5,832 nt of DNA, from positions 1-5,832 of the forward strand of contig JAFCZY010000139.1 in assembly GCA_019314105.1 (NCBI GenBank). The letters run 5' to 3'. Positions 1 through 5,832 of this stretch are shown here, piece by piece. Made by a program: the position numbers and the translations under genes. The stretch's first letter is position 1. Every line of letters begins with the position of its first letter. Source of the DNA: Deltaproteobacteria bacterium. Lineage in GTDB: Bacteria; Desulfobacterota; Desulfobacteria; Desulfobacterales; Desulfobacteraceae. Under the pieces are notes generated by a model. It saw only the letters and a program-made list of their open reading frames with translations. It had not been told where the DNA came from and ran no database searches.

Positions 1-648
1 GAAAATCTCACGGCAGCCGAAACCGCCTGTCTTAAGGCAAAGGAATTGACTGGCCGATTGATTACCTTTTCAAAAGGGGGTGATCCGATCAAGAGAATGA
101 CATCCATCGATGATTTGCTAAAAGAGACTGTTACCTCATCACTGCAAGGGTCTAACATCAAATCAACTGTTTCCATACCCGATGATATCAAACCCGTCAC
201 TATTGATGAAGGTCAGATCAAACAGGTTGTTCGTCATATCGTTGTCAACGCCAGAGAGGCAATGGATGATAATGGCCCACTCAAGGTGTCCTGCGAAAAT
301 ATCGAGATATCAAAAAAAGATTCTCTGGCCTTAAATTTTGGCAATTATATTAAAATTTCCTTTGAAGATCAGGGATGTGGCATATCAAAAGAAAACCTGA
401 GCAAGATATTTGATCCCTATTTTTCAACAAAAGATATGGGAGCGGATAAAGGACAGGGACTCGGGCTTACTATCAGTCATTCCATCATTAAAAGACATGG
501 CGGGGTGCTCACGGTGGCATCCGAACTGGGAACAGGAACGACTCTCTCGGTTTATTTGCCGGTTATTTTGGCCAAAGAACCTGACCTACAAAGATCAGAG
601 GGAAACCCCGCAACCAGAAATGAAGGGTCAATTTTGGGAGAGGGATAG
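1..648 (+). CDS. Sensor histidine kinase, C-terminal part (5' end outside the window)
   Basis: The frame is open from the first base, so this is the last 215 residues of a longer protein. A TTG at 46 is an internal codon, not a credible start. Residues 1 to about 25 look like the second helix of a dimerisation domain (the LTGRLITFSKGGDPIK stretch is typical of PAS-type kinases), so the phospho-accepting histidine should lie just upstream of the window. The GHKL ATPase domain follows with all its boxes: N box HIVVNAREAM (about 79-88), G1 DQGCGI (123-128), F box FDPYFSTK (137-144) and G2 GQGLGL (151-156). After the last beta strand (LSVYLPV) there is only a short polar tail and no receiver domain. 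The family autophosphorylates with ATP and passes the phosphate to a response regulator. The signal sensed and the partner cannot be seen here. It lies 8 bases upstream of the acyl-CoA synthetase alpha gene, which suggests co-transcription. Confidence 0.93.
   Translation, partial: ENLTAAETACLKAKELTGRLITFSKGGDPIKRMTSIDDLLKETVTSSLQGSNIKSTVSIPDDIKPVTIDEGQIKQVVRHIVVNAREAMDDNGPLKVSCENIEISKKDSLALNFGNYIKISFEDQGCGISKENLSKIFDPYFSTKDMGADKGQGLGLTISHSIIKRHGGVLTVASELGTGTTLSVYLPVILAKEPDLQRSEGNPATRNEGSILGEG
636..644 (+). promoter_or_regulatory. Ribosome binding site for the acyl-CoA synthetase alpha gene
   Basis: A purine-rich GGGAGAGGG lies 12 bases before the ATG at 657, inside the last codons of the kinase gene. 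The spacing is slightly long. Its position across the kinase stop region fits translational coupling of the two genes. Confidence 0.5.
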
Positions 649-656
649 CAAATCAT

Positions 657-2063
657 ATGGATAGAATTGCATCATTAAAAAGATTTTTAAATCCTGAAAA
701 GATAGCCGTGATCGGTGCGTCAAAGTCTAAGAATAAAGTCGGGGGGATTGTTTTCAGACGACTTTTGGATTCCAGAAGGCGGTTATTCCCAGTAAATCCT
801 AAAGAGACTGCCATTGAAGGGTATAAGGTTAGCCCGGATATCCAGTCTTTGCCAAAAGACATTGACCTTGCCATCATCACTATTTCTGCAGCCGCCGCAG
901 TAAAATCAGTTGAGACGTGTATTGAAAAAGGAATTCCAAATTATATCATTGTTGCTGGCGGGTTTGGTGAGGTGGGTTCCCAGGGCAGGGCGCTTGAAGA
1001 AAAATTAACCCGGCTGGCTAAAGAGAATCATGTCAATATTCTGGGTCCCAATTCTTTGGGGATATTTTTGCCGGATGAAAATATTGATACCATCTTTGTT
1101 GAGCATGGGGACAAATCCCTTGACAGAAAAGGCAGGGTCGCCTGTATTGTTCAAAGCGGTTCGGTTGGGGTTGAAGCCCTTGGATATGCGTCCAATACCG
1201 GTTATGGCATGCGGGCCTTTGTGGGATTAGGGAACAAATGTGATCTTGATGAAATTGATTTTCTGGAATATTTTGCCCGGGATGAGAAGACAAATTGCCT
1301 GGGCTTTTACCTTGAAAATATTGAAAGGGGCAGGCAATTTTTAACGGTGGCCAAAGAGGTGGCCAGAGAAAAACCCGTGGTTGTTCTAAAAGCTGGAAGG
1401 ACCCACACAGCAGCCTCGGCAGTCAGCTCCCATACGGGAAAACTTGCCGGGTCTGACAATGTGATCAGCGGAGCATTGAAACAATTCGGGATTCAGCGGG
1501 TGTATGATGATGAAGAGTTTTGTGATGCCACCAAGGTTCTTTCCATGCTGTCCGGTGCTCTGGGAAATCGTGTGGCTGTTCTAACGGCTGCCGGTGGGTA
1601 CGGGGTGATGTGTACGGATTTTATTGAGAAAAAAGACATGCGGGCCCCTCTGAAAATGGCAAAACTTTCCAAAGATACCCAGAAACGGATTAAAGAGGCC
1701 ACATTCCCGTTTACCGCCTGTGAAAATCCTGTGGATATCACGGCAAGCGCTGATGACAGGATGTTCTCACAAAGCCTGGATGCCTTGATCGAAGATGATG
1801 GGGTGGATATTATTATTTGTATCGCCTTTTTTGCCCCTCCGGGGATTTCGGAAAATCTGATTGATATTATTGCGGATAAAATTAAAAAATCTGATAAACC
1901 CATCATTGTCTTCACCAAGTACGGGCCTTTTACAGATAATCGGATTAAAAATTTATACACTGCTGGTGTGGTAGCCTATCCTTCAGTCGGAAGAGCGGTC
2001 CGGGCTGCTCGTTTTCTGGTGGAAAGAACAAAGATAAAGCAGCGGCTTGACCAGAAAGCTTAA
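657..2063 (+). CDS. ADP-forming acyl-CoA synthetase (acetate-CoA ligase type), alpha subunit
   Basis: This 468-residue protein matches the separate alpha subunit of NDP-forming acyl-CoA synthetases, which interconvert acyl-CoA + ADP + Pi with acid + CoA + ATP. The order is an N-terminal CoA-binding Rossmann domain (AVIGAS at 17-22, GPNSLGIFLP at 130-139), a first succinyl-CoA-synthetase-like domain (QSGSVG at 166-171, LENI at 219-222), the SSHTGKLAGSD motif whose His259 matches the histidine phosphorylated in this family, and a second ligase domain (AAGGYGV at 311-317, NPVD at 357-360). Glu220 fits the acidic residue that supports the phosphohistidine. The length is typical of a stand-alone alpha subunit. 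The ATG at 657 places the usual start just before the Rossmann fold. The beta gene follows after 17 bases. The acyl substrate (acetate, branched-chain or aryl acid) cannot be decided from sequence, so no symbol is given. It is presumably cytoplasmic. Confidence 0.93.
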   Translation: MDRIASLKRFLNPEKIAVIGASKSKNKVGGIVFRRLLDSRRRLFPVNPKETAIEGYKVSPDIQSLPKDIDLAIITISAAAAVKSVETCIEKGIPNYIIVAGGFGEVGSQGRALEEKLTRLAKENHVNILGPNSLGIFLPDENIDTIFVEHGDKSLDRKGRVACIVQSGSVGVEALGYASNTGYGMRAFVGLGNKCDLDEIDFLEYFARDEKTNCLGFYLENIERGRQFLTVAKEVAREKPVVVLKAGRTHTAASAVSSHTGKLAGSDNVISGALKQFGIQRVYDDEEFCDATKVLSMLSGALGNRVAVLTAAGGYGVMCTDFIEKKDMRAPLKMAKLSKDTQKRIKEATFPFTACENPVDITASADDRMFSQSLDALIEDDGVDIIICIAFFAPPGISENLIDIIADKIKKSDKPIIVFTKYGPFTDNRIKNLYTAGVVAYPSVGRAVRAARFLVERTKIKQRLDQKA

Positions 2064-2065
2064 TC

Positions 2066-2071
2066 AGGAGG
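2066..2071 (+). promoter_or_regulatory. Ribosome binding site for the acyl-CoA synthetase beta gene
   Basis: A full AGGAGG lies 9 bases before the ATG at 2081, in the 17-base gap after the alpha stop codon. It supports the ATG at 2081 as the beta start. It is a better site than the one before alpha, which may help keep the subunits balanced. Confidence 0.75.
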
Positions 2072-2080
2072 CATAGCAGG

Positions 2081-2746
2081 ATGGAAAAAAAACTGAAACG
2101 CTGGTTTGAAACCCTTGATAATAAAGAAAAACCCGATGAATTTGATGCCAAGCAACTGGTAAAACTCTATTCGATTAAGGTGCCGAAGGGAAAAAGACTG
2201 GGGCCGGAAGATGAACTTAATATAGATGATATCAAGCCTCCCTATGTAGTGAAGGTCTGCTCTTCAACTATTTTGCATAAGACGGAATTTAAGGGAGTGC
2301 TCCTGAATAATGACAAAGAGTGTGTTCAGGATAATTTTAAACTCATGCAGGACCGGTTTCCCAAAGAGAATATCCTTGTTGAAAACCAAAGCACTTATAT
2401 GGGACCGGAATTTATTATCGGGATCATCAAAGATCCAGCCCTGGGTCATGCAGTAATGGTTGGGGCAGGCGGGGTTCTGACGGAAATATATAAGGACACG
2501 GCATTCCGGCTGGCGCCCTGTTCTGTGACGGATGCCACAGATATGATTGACGAGCTGGTGTTATCCCCTGTATTTGATAATTTCAGGGGGATGAATCTTG
2601 ATAAAAAAAAGCTGGCTCAAACAATTTCACAGGTATCAAGGCTTGCCCATGACCTGGGGGACAAATTAAGTCAGTTGGATATCAACCCCATTGTGTTCAG
2701 TGATGGGGAATGGATCGCCCTTGATGTAAAGGTCATGTTTGAATAA
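2081..2746 (+). CDS. ADP-forming acyl-CoA synthetase, beta subunit (ATP-grasp)
   Basis: This 221-residue protein is the nucleotide-binding partner of the alpha subunit just upstream; together they should form the complete enzyme. Visible family features are an N-terminal helix region leading into VPKG (34-37), the KVCSSTILHKTEFKGV segment (58-73) whose His66 matches the beta-subunit histidine that shuttles phosphate, the ATP-grasp core GAGGVLTEIYKDTAFRLAP (128-146), and the C-terminal LDINPIVF (199-206) and ALDVKV (213-218), whose acidic and Asn residues normally hold Mg-nucleotide. The length is close to that of other separate beta subunits, and nothing key appears to be missing. The start is supported by AGGAGG at 2066-2071. 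Its 3' end overlaps the convergent RdhA-like gene by 14 bases. Confidence 0.93.
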   Translation: MEKKLKRWFETLDNKEKPDEFDAKQLVKLYSIKVPKGKRLGPEDELNIDDIKPPYVVKVCSSTILHKTEFKGVLLNNDKECVQDNFKLMQDRFPKENILVENQSTYMGPEFIIGIIKDPALGHAVMVGAGGVLTEIYKDTAFRLAPCSVTDATDMIDELVLSPVFDNFRGMNLDKKKLAQTISQVSRLAHDLGDKLSQLDINPIVFSDGEWIALDVKVMFE

Positions 2747-4100
2747 ACATGTTTTTCGGGTTTGTTTTGGCAATTTTCCTGTGTCTGCCATACAGCAGAT
2801 CGTCCATAAAAAGGGCTATTTTCTGGTTCAGGGTGTTCCGAGAAATATAAAATTTAACAAATTTGTGAATTAAGGTATCGGGTTTGGTATATGGACAGAC
2901 AGAAATACAGAATCCGCAGTCAGATCCGATTGTTTTCCAATATGAGAAGCACTTTTCCTGGTGTATGGACCAGTGCCTGACATTACGGCTATACGGTTCA
3001 TTGCCATGAGTAATGGAGCCTGACGGGCAATTGTCCGCGCATTTTTTACAGATTTTACAAAATTCTTCCATATGGCAGGATTCCGGGTGGGTCGAATCCG
3101 GTAATTCAAGATCTGTTGTCACAATGGCGAGCCTGACACAGGGGCCGTGGGTTCTGTGCATGAGAATCCCCATGCGGCCCAGTTCGCCAAGGCCTGCTTC
3201 AACGGCTATGGGAACACATAAGGTGTCATAATTTCCATCATTGTGGGCCCTTGCCTCATATCCGAAATTTCTGATATACCCGGCCAGAATATTGGATATC
3301 TTTGCTGCTTCCACATATTTTTGGGCAGATTCTTGGAGCACACAACTGGTAGGCCCTTTTTTAATCATTTCAACCCGCATGGGGATGACGATGACAATGG
3401 CTGTTTTATGAGTCTGATCGGTCTTGTTCCCCCATTTTTCGGCATGTCTGCCTTTATGGCTGTAAAAATGATGGGATTTCAGTTTTAAGAACCCTATATC
3501 ACTGGCACCGTAAAATTTAGAAGTGTCTGTGATAGTTTTACAAAATTGTATCGGATCTATAGACATTTTTTGTTTAGTCATTGCTCCTGTGGACAAAGGA
3601 ATGGATTTTTCAAGATATTCAAAGGCCGCCTCATAGCAGGGGGCAGTGTATTTGTCATGATAGACTTGTTCCTTTTCCCCGAATTCAGGTTTTTGATGGA
3701 TTTGTCTGTCTGTTGATTCATTCTCCGGATGCAGGGCATAATATTTTTTCATCAATTTTGGGTGATGTTGAAGATTATTCCTGGCAAACATAGTATCTCG
3801 TTCATCATACTGGTCTGCTTTTGAGAGGTTTCGTCCAGTGGATCTGTCCGGAAAAAATTTCATTAAAGAAATCAGGCCAAAAAGACCAAGACCTGATATA
3901 ACAAGGATATTTATGGTTTGAAAGGCATGAGGAACATAGAGAAACCACCCCCAGAAAAGAACGTTCAATACAAAGGAAACCAATGCTATGACAGCGGCTC
4001 GGTATTCTTTTTCATTAAAAGAGGATATGCCCAAAACCAGGAAGAAGAGGGATATTGCGATTAAAATAGCCCCGTTGATGAATATTAGTATGTCCGTCAT
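2733..4100 (-). CDS. Membrane-anchored reductive-dehalogenase-like (RdhA family) corrinoid iron-sulfur protein
   Basis: This 455-residue protein has two parts. Residues 1-81 hold three hydrophobic segments (about 4-26, 33-55 and 62-81). Residues from about 97 on match the RdhA family: YDERDTMFAR (98-107), the FYGASDIGFLKL region (196-207), CVPIAVEAGLGELGRMG (295-311) in the corrinoid-binding domain, a first 4Fe-4S motif CxxCxxCxxxCP (C348, C351, C354, C358) and a second of the RdhA form Cx10CxxCxxxCP (C384, C395, C398, C402). The C-terminal MDDLLYG is also typical. There is no twin-arginine signal. The basic residues after the third helix (K81, R86, R90, K94) put the catalytic part in the cytoplasm. 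Known members remove halogens reductively using cobamide; related proteins (QueG) reduce epoxyqueuosine, but the second cluster spacing favours RdhA. The substrate is unknown. GGAG at 4108-4111, 7 bases upstream, supports the start. It follows hutI by 29 bases. Confidence 0.85.
   Translation of the reverse strand: MTDILIFINGAILIAISLFFLVLGISSFNEKEYRAAVIALVSFVLNVLFWGWFLYVPHAFQTINILVISGLGLFGLISLMKFFPDRSTGRNLSKADQYDERDTMFARNNLQHHPKLMKKYYALHPENESTDRQIHQKPEFGEKEQVYHDKYTAPCYEAAFEYLEKSIPLSTGAMTKQKMSIDPIQFCKTITDTSKFYGASDIGFLKLKSHHFYSHKGRHAEKWGNKTDQTHKTAIVIVIPMRVEMIKKGPTSCVLQESAQKYVEAAKISNILAGYIRNFGYEARAHNDGNYDTLCVPIAVEAGLGELGRMGILMHRTHGPCVRLAIVTTDLELPDSTHPESCHMEEFCKICKKCADNCPSGSITHGNEPYSRNVRHWSIHQEKCFSYWKTIGSDCGFCISVCPYTKPDTLIHKFVKFYISRNTLNQKIALFMDDLLYGRHRKIAKTNPKNMFIQT
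2734..2756 (+). terminator. Possible intrinsic terminator at the convergent gene ends
   Basis: A perfect 7-bp inverted repeat (CATGTTT at 2734-2740, AAACATG at 2745-2751) with the loop GAAT is followed at once by five Ts (2752-2756) on the + strand. It overlaps the beta stop codon and abuts the stop codon of the opposing gene. The stem is AT-rich, so it would be weak. The T-tract exists only in the + direction, so it would serve the kinase/acyl-CoA synthetase transcript and not the opposing one. Confidence 0.45.
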
Positions 4101-4107
4101 GGCGTTT

Positions 4108-4111
4108 CTCC
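4108..4111 (-). promoter_or_regulatory. Ribosome binding site for the RdhA-like gene
   Basis: GGAG on the - strand lies 7 bases before the ATG at 4100, within the 29-base gap after hutI. It supports the start that includes the first membrane segment. Confidence 0.6.
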
Positions 4112-4129
4112 GCGAAATCTATAAGTAAT

Positions 4130-5371
4130 TCAAGTTGTATAGTGTATGTTACCCTTTATCATGATTGTGTTAATGGGCGTCAATCCGACAAGATAGCAGA
4201 GATCTTCCGGGGTATCAATATCCCAGACCACAAGGTCGGCATCTTTGCCTGCTTCAATACTTCCTTTTGAGTGTTCAAGGCCAAGGGCTTTTGCACCATT
4301 GATGGTGGCTCCGAGCAATGCTTCTTCACAGGTCATATCAAACAGCATGCAGGCCATGTTGAGGATGAGTGTCATGGAATGAACCGGGCTGGAACCGGGG
4401 TTCAGGTCTGTTGATACCGCCATGGGAATCTTAAGATTTCTGAAGATATCCACAGGCGGTTTCTGTGTTTCCTTTAAAAAGTAGAAGGCACCGGGTAGGA
4501 GAACTGCTGCAACATTGTGCTGAGCCATTTTTTTTGCGCCTGACAAAGACAGATACTCAAGATGATCACAAGACAGGGCGTTAAATTCAGAGGCCAGGGC
4601 AGCCCCATTGGAATTAGATAATTGCTCTGCATGAAGTTTGATATTAAATCCAAGATCTTTTGCCGTTTCAAAAACTTTTTTTGTCTGGGGAAGCGTAAAG
4701 CCAATAGTCTCGCAAAAAACATCCACTGCAGTTGCAATTCCTTGCGCTTTTACCGCAGGCAGCATGGCCTGGGTCACAAGATCGATATAGCCGTCCGGGT
4801 TATGTTGATATTCCGGGGGCAGGGCATGGACACCTAAAAAAGTGGCGTCTATGTGCAAAGGAAAATTTTCATCTAATCGTCTGATGACGTCAAGGATTTT
4901 TAACTCTGTTTCAAGGTCCAGTCCATAACCGGATTTAATTTCAAGGCTTGTGATGCCCTGTTTTAACAACGCCTCCACCCGTTTTGATGCCAGGATGAAT
5001 AAGTCATTTTTTGAAGCGTTTCGGGTAGATTTTACCGTGGATAAAATACCCCCCCCGTTTTTTGAAATTTCTTCATAGCTTGCCCCATTGAGTCTCATTT
5101 CAAATTCCTGGGATCTTGATCCTGCCCAGACCAGATGGGTATGACAGTCCACAAATCCCGGCAGAATCCAGCCCTTGTTGCAATCAATGATTTTTTGGCA
5201 CCTGGTTTTAAAATTTTGGGGCAGACTTTTTTCTTTACCGACCCATGAAATGGTTTCTCCGGTAACGGCCAGAGCTGCCTTTTTAATAATTGAAAGAGCA
5301 TTGTCGACCATGGTGGCAACATGACCATTGATAAAGAGTACATCAATCTTATCGGGCAGCAGGGTCTTCAT
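4130..5371 (-). CDS. hutI: Imidazolonepropionase
   Basis: This 413-residue protein is a clear HutI. It is a metal-dependent amidohydrolase that opens 4-imidazolone-5-propanoate to N-formimino-L-glutamate, the third step of histidine degradation, in the cytoplasm. Visible features are the PGFVDCHTHLVWAGSR block (71-86) with metal ligands His77 and His79 and substrate-contacting Arg86, the GGGI loop (106-109), the SLEIKSGYGLD segment (142-152), His182 in FLGVHALPPEY, His247 in KLHAEQ, His270 in CDHLEYL, Asp322 in STDLNPGSSP, and the C-terminal amidohydrolase strand KGSIEAGKDADLVVWD (369-384). The length is normal for the family. The ATG at 5371 is fixed by an in-frame stop three codons upstream and by GGAG nine bases before it. 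The upstream neighbour on the same strand is hutU, which supplies its substrate. The coding strand has a run of A6-C-G8 at codons 103-108, a possible slippage site. Confidence 0.97.
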   Translation of the reverse strand: MKTLLPDKIDVLFINGHVATMVDNALSIIKKAALAVTGETISWVGKEKSLPQNFKTRCQKIIDCNKGWILPGFVDCHTHLVWAGSRSQEFEMRLNGASYEEISKNGGGILSTVKSTRNASKNDLFILASKRVEALLKQGITSLEIKSGYGLDLETELKILDVIRRLDENFPLHIDATFLGVHALPPEYQHNPDGYIDLVTQAMLPAVKAQGIATAVDVFCETIGFTLPQTKKVFETAKDLGFNIKLHAEQLSNSNGAALASEFNALSCDHLEYLSLSGAKKMAQHNVAAVLLPGAFYFLKETQKPPVDIFRNLKIPMAVSTDLNPGSSPVHSMTLILNMACMLFDMTCEEALLGATINGAKALGLEHSKGSIEAGKDADLVVWDIDTPEDLCYLVGLTPINTIMIKGNIHYTT

Positions 5372-5378
5372 ATATTTT

Positions 5379-5398
5379 TACTCCATGGTACTCCATGG
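5379..5398. repeat. Tandem 10-bp duplication carrying the hutI ribosome binding site
   Basis: TACTCCATGG occurs twice in a row (5379-5388 and 5389-5398). Read on the - strand, each copy gives CCATGGAGTA, so the GGAG used by hutI (5381-5384) is duplicated 10 bases further upstream. The ATG in the nearer copy opens a two-codon frame (ATG GAG TAA) in phase with hutI. The last two bases of the second copy are also the first two of the large inverted repeat. Confidence 0.85.
5381..5384 (-). promoter_or_regulatory. Ribosome binding site for hutI
   Basis: GGAG on the - strand lies 9 bases before the hutI ATG at 5371, in the nearer copy of the 10-bp tandem repeat. The stretch between it and the ATG is pure A/T, which favours initiation there. 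Confidence 0.55.
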
Positions 5399-5460
5399 GG
5401 TCAGGCTTTCCTTATTGGGGTTATTAAACTCAATAACCCCAATAAGGAAAGCCTGACCCC
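5397..5460. repeat. Perfect 29-bp inverted repeat (possible REP/MITE-like palindrome) between hutU and hutI
   Basis: The left arm is 5397-5425 (beginning GGGGTCAGGCTTTCC) and the right arm 5432-5460 (ending GGAAAGCCTGACCCC). The arms are perfectly complementary over 29 bases and separated by AAACTC. Each arm contains a smaller direct repeat, AATAA-CCCC-AATAA or its complement. The hairpin fills most of the 94 bases between the two hut genes. There is no T-tract on either side, so it is not a standard intrinsic terminator. A perfect, short-looped palindrome in an intergenic gap is what one expects of a REP/MITE-type element, but I see no transposase gene here and cannot count copies in the genome. 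In the hut mRNA it would form a very stable hairpin that could protect the hutU 3' end or lower expression downstream. Confidence 0.95.
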
Positions 5461-5465
5461 GTCTA

Positions 5466-5832
5466 TTACATATTAATCATGGGAAGTTTGACACCTTTTG
5501 TATTTGCCACATCAATAGCCGTGTCATAGCCGGCATCTGCGTGGCGGATGATGCCGGTGCCCGGGTCATTTCGAAGAACTGTGGTAACCCGCTTTTCAGC
5601 GTCGGAGCTGCCGTCGGCCACAGTGACCTGACCAGCATGAAGGGCATAGCCAATACCAACGCCACCGCCGTCATGGAAGGATACCCATGTGGCTCCCGAA
5701 GCCACGTTTGTCATGCAGTTCAGCAAGGCCCAGTCTGCCACGGCATCTGACCCGTCTTTCATGGCTTCGGTCTCCCTGTAAGGGGAGGCAACCGATCCGC
5801 AGTCCAGATGGTCTCTGCCGATAACGATGGGG
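5466..5832 (-). CDS. hutU: Urocanate hydratase (urocanase), C-terminal part (5' end outside the window)
   Basis: The frame is open to the right edge; the last 121 residues are seen of a protein that is usually about 550 long. Urocanase adds water to urocanate to give 4-imidazolone-5-propanoate, using tightly bound NAD as an electrophile, in the cytoplasm. The visible part starts [20 protein letters not shown], then has [34 protein letters not shown], and near the end [19 protein letters not shown], all highly characteristic of the family. The ATG at 5762 (Met24 of the visible part) is an internal methionine. The catalytic cysteine region should lie just outside the window, so it could not be checked. 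The stop TAA at 5466-5468 is 5 bases from the large palindrome. Its product is the HutI substrate, and the two genes run in the same direction. Confidence 0.96.
   Translation of the reverse strand, partial: PIVIGRDHLDCGSVASPYRETEAMKDGSDAVADWALLNCMTNVASGATWVSFHDGGGVGIGYALHAGQVTVADGSSDAEKRVTTVLRNDPGTGIIRHADAGYDTAIDVANTKGVKLPMINM

Noticed and set aside
46..48. TTG at 46 as the start of a short stand-alone ATPase protein
   Set aside because: The same frame is open to base 1, and the upstream codons continue a kinase dimerisation helix, so the gene begins outside the window.
410..664. An 84-codon + strand frame overlapping the end of the kinase and the start of the alpha gene
   Set aside because: It overlaps the conserved ATPase motifs of the kinase in another phase and has no recognisable domain.
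1493..1960. A 155-codon open frame on the - strand opposite the acyl-CoA synthetase alpha gene
   Set aside because: It lies wholly within a strongly recognised gene on the other strand, and its translation shows no family motif. It is a shadow of codon bias.
3013..3793. Several + strand frames of 70-81 codons opposite the RdhA-like gene
   Set aside because: All are antisense to conserved motifs (corrinoid domain and iron-sulfur cysteines) and have no convincing start signals or domains.
5397..5460. Reading the large palindrome as an intrinsic terminator
   Set aside because: No run of Ts follows it on either strand, and the downstream gene hutI belongs to the same pathway and direction.
5397..5460. 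Reading the palindrome as a CRISPR repeat or an attachment site
   Set aside because: There is only one unit, with no spaced direct repeats, no cas genes and no integrase or tRNA gene nearby.
5541..5750. A 69-codon + strand frame opposite hutU
   Set aside because: It is antisense to the highly conserved urocanase C-terminus, so it is a shadow frame.

Overview
The window looks like chromosomal DNA from an anaerobic bacterium, most likely a sulfate-reducing Desulfobacterota (Desulfobacteraceae-like). This is inferred from gene content, not from a marker gene: a two-subunit ADP-forming acyl-CoA synthetase, a membrane-anchored reductive-dehalogenase-like iron-sulfur protein, and histidine-utilisation genes, at a GC content I judge by eye to be in the mid-40s percent. 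Coding density is high, and no tRNA, rRNA, CRISPR array or transposase gene was seen.

Layout. The left half is on the + strand. It starts inside a sensor histidine kinase (1-648, 5' end missing). Eight bases later comes the alpha subunit of an ADP-forming acyl-CoA synthetase (657-2063), then after 17 bases the beta subunit (2081-2746). The short gaps suggest one transcript. The right half is on the - strand and reads leftward: the C-terminal 121 residues of urocanate hydratase HutU (5466-5832, 5' end missing), a 97-base gap, imidazolonepropionase HutI (4130-5371), then after 29 bases an RdhA-like protein with three N-terminal membrane segments (2733-4100). The two transcription units converge and their last codons overlap by 14 bases, with a small hairpin plus T-tract across the two stop codons.

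Function. HutU and HutI are consecutive steps of histidine breakdown (urocanate to imidazolonepropionate to formiminoglutamate). The ADP-forming synthetase can conserve energy as ATP from acyl-CoA thioesters, which would suit amino-acid catabolism, but a link between the two convergent units is only inference. The RdhA-like gene in the apparent hut transcript is the oddest piece. It keeps the corrinoid-domain and two-cluster signatures of reductive dehalogenases, has no Tat signal, and appears to be anchored by its own N-terminal helices with the catalytic part in the cytoplasm.

The main non-coding feature is a perfect 29-bp inverted repeat with a 6-base loop (5397-5460) between hutU and hutI, next to a tandem 10-bp duplication that carries the hutI ribosome binding site. 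It resembles a small mobile palindrome (REP/MITE type) more than a terminator.
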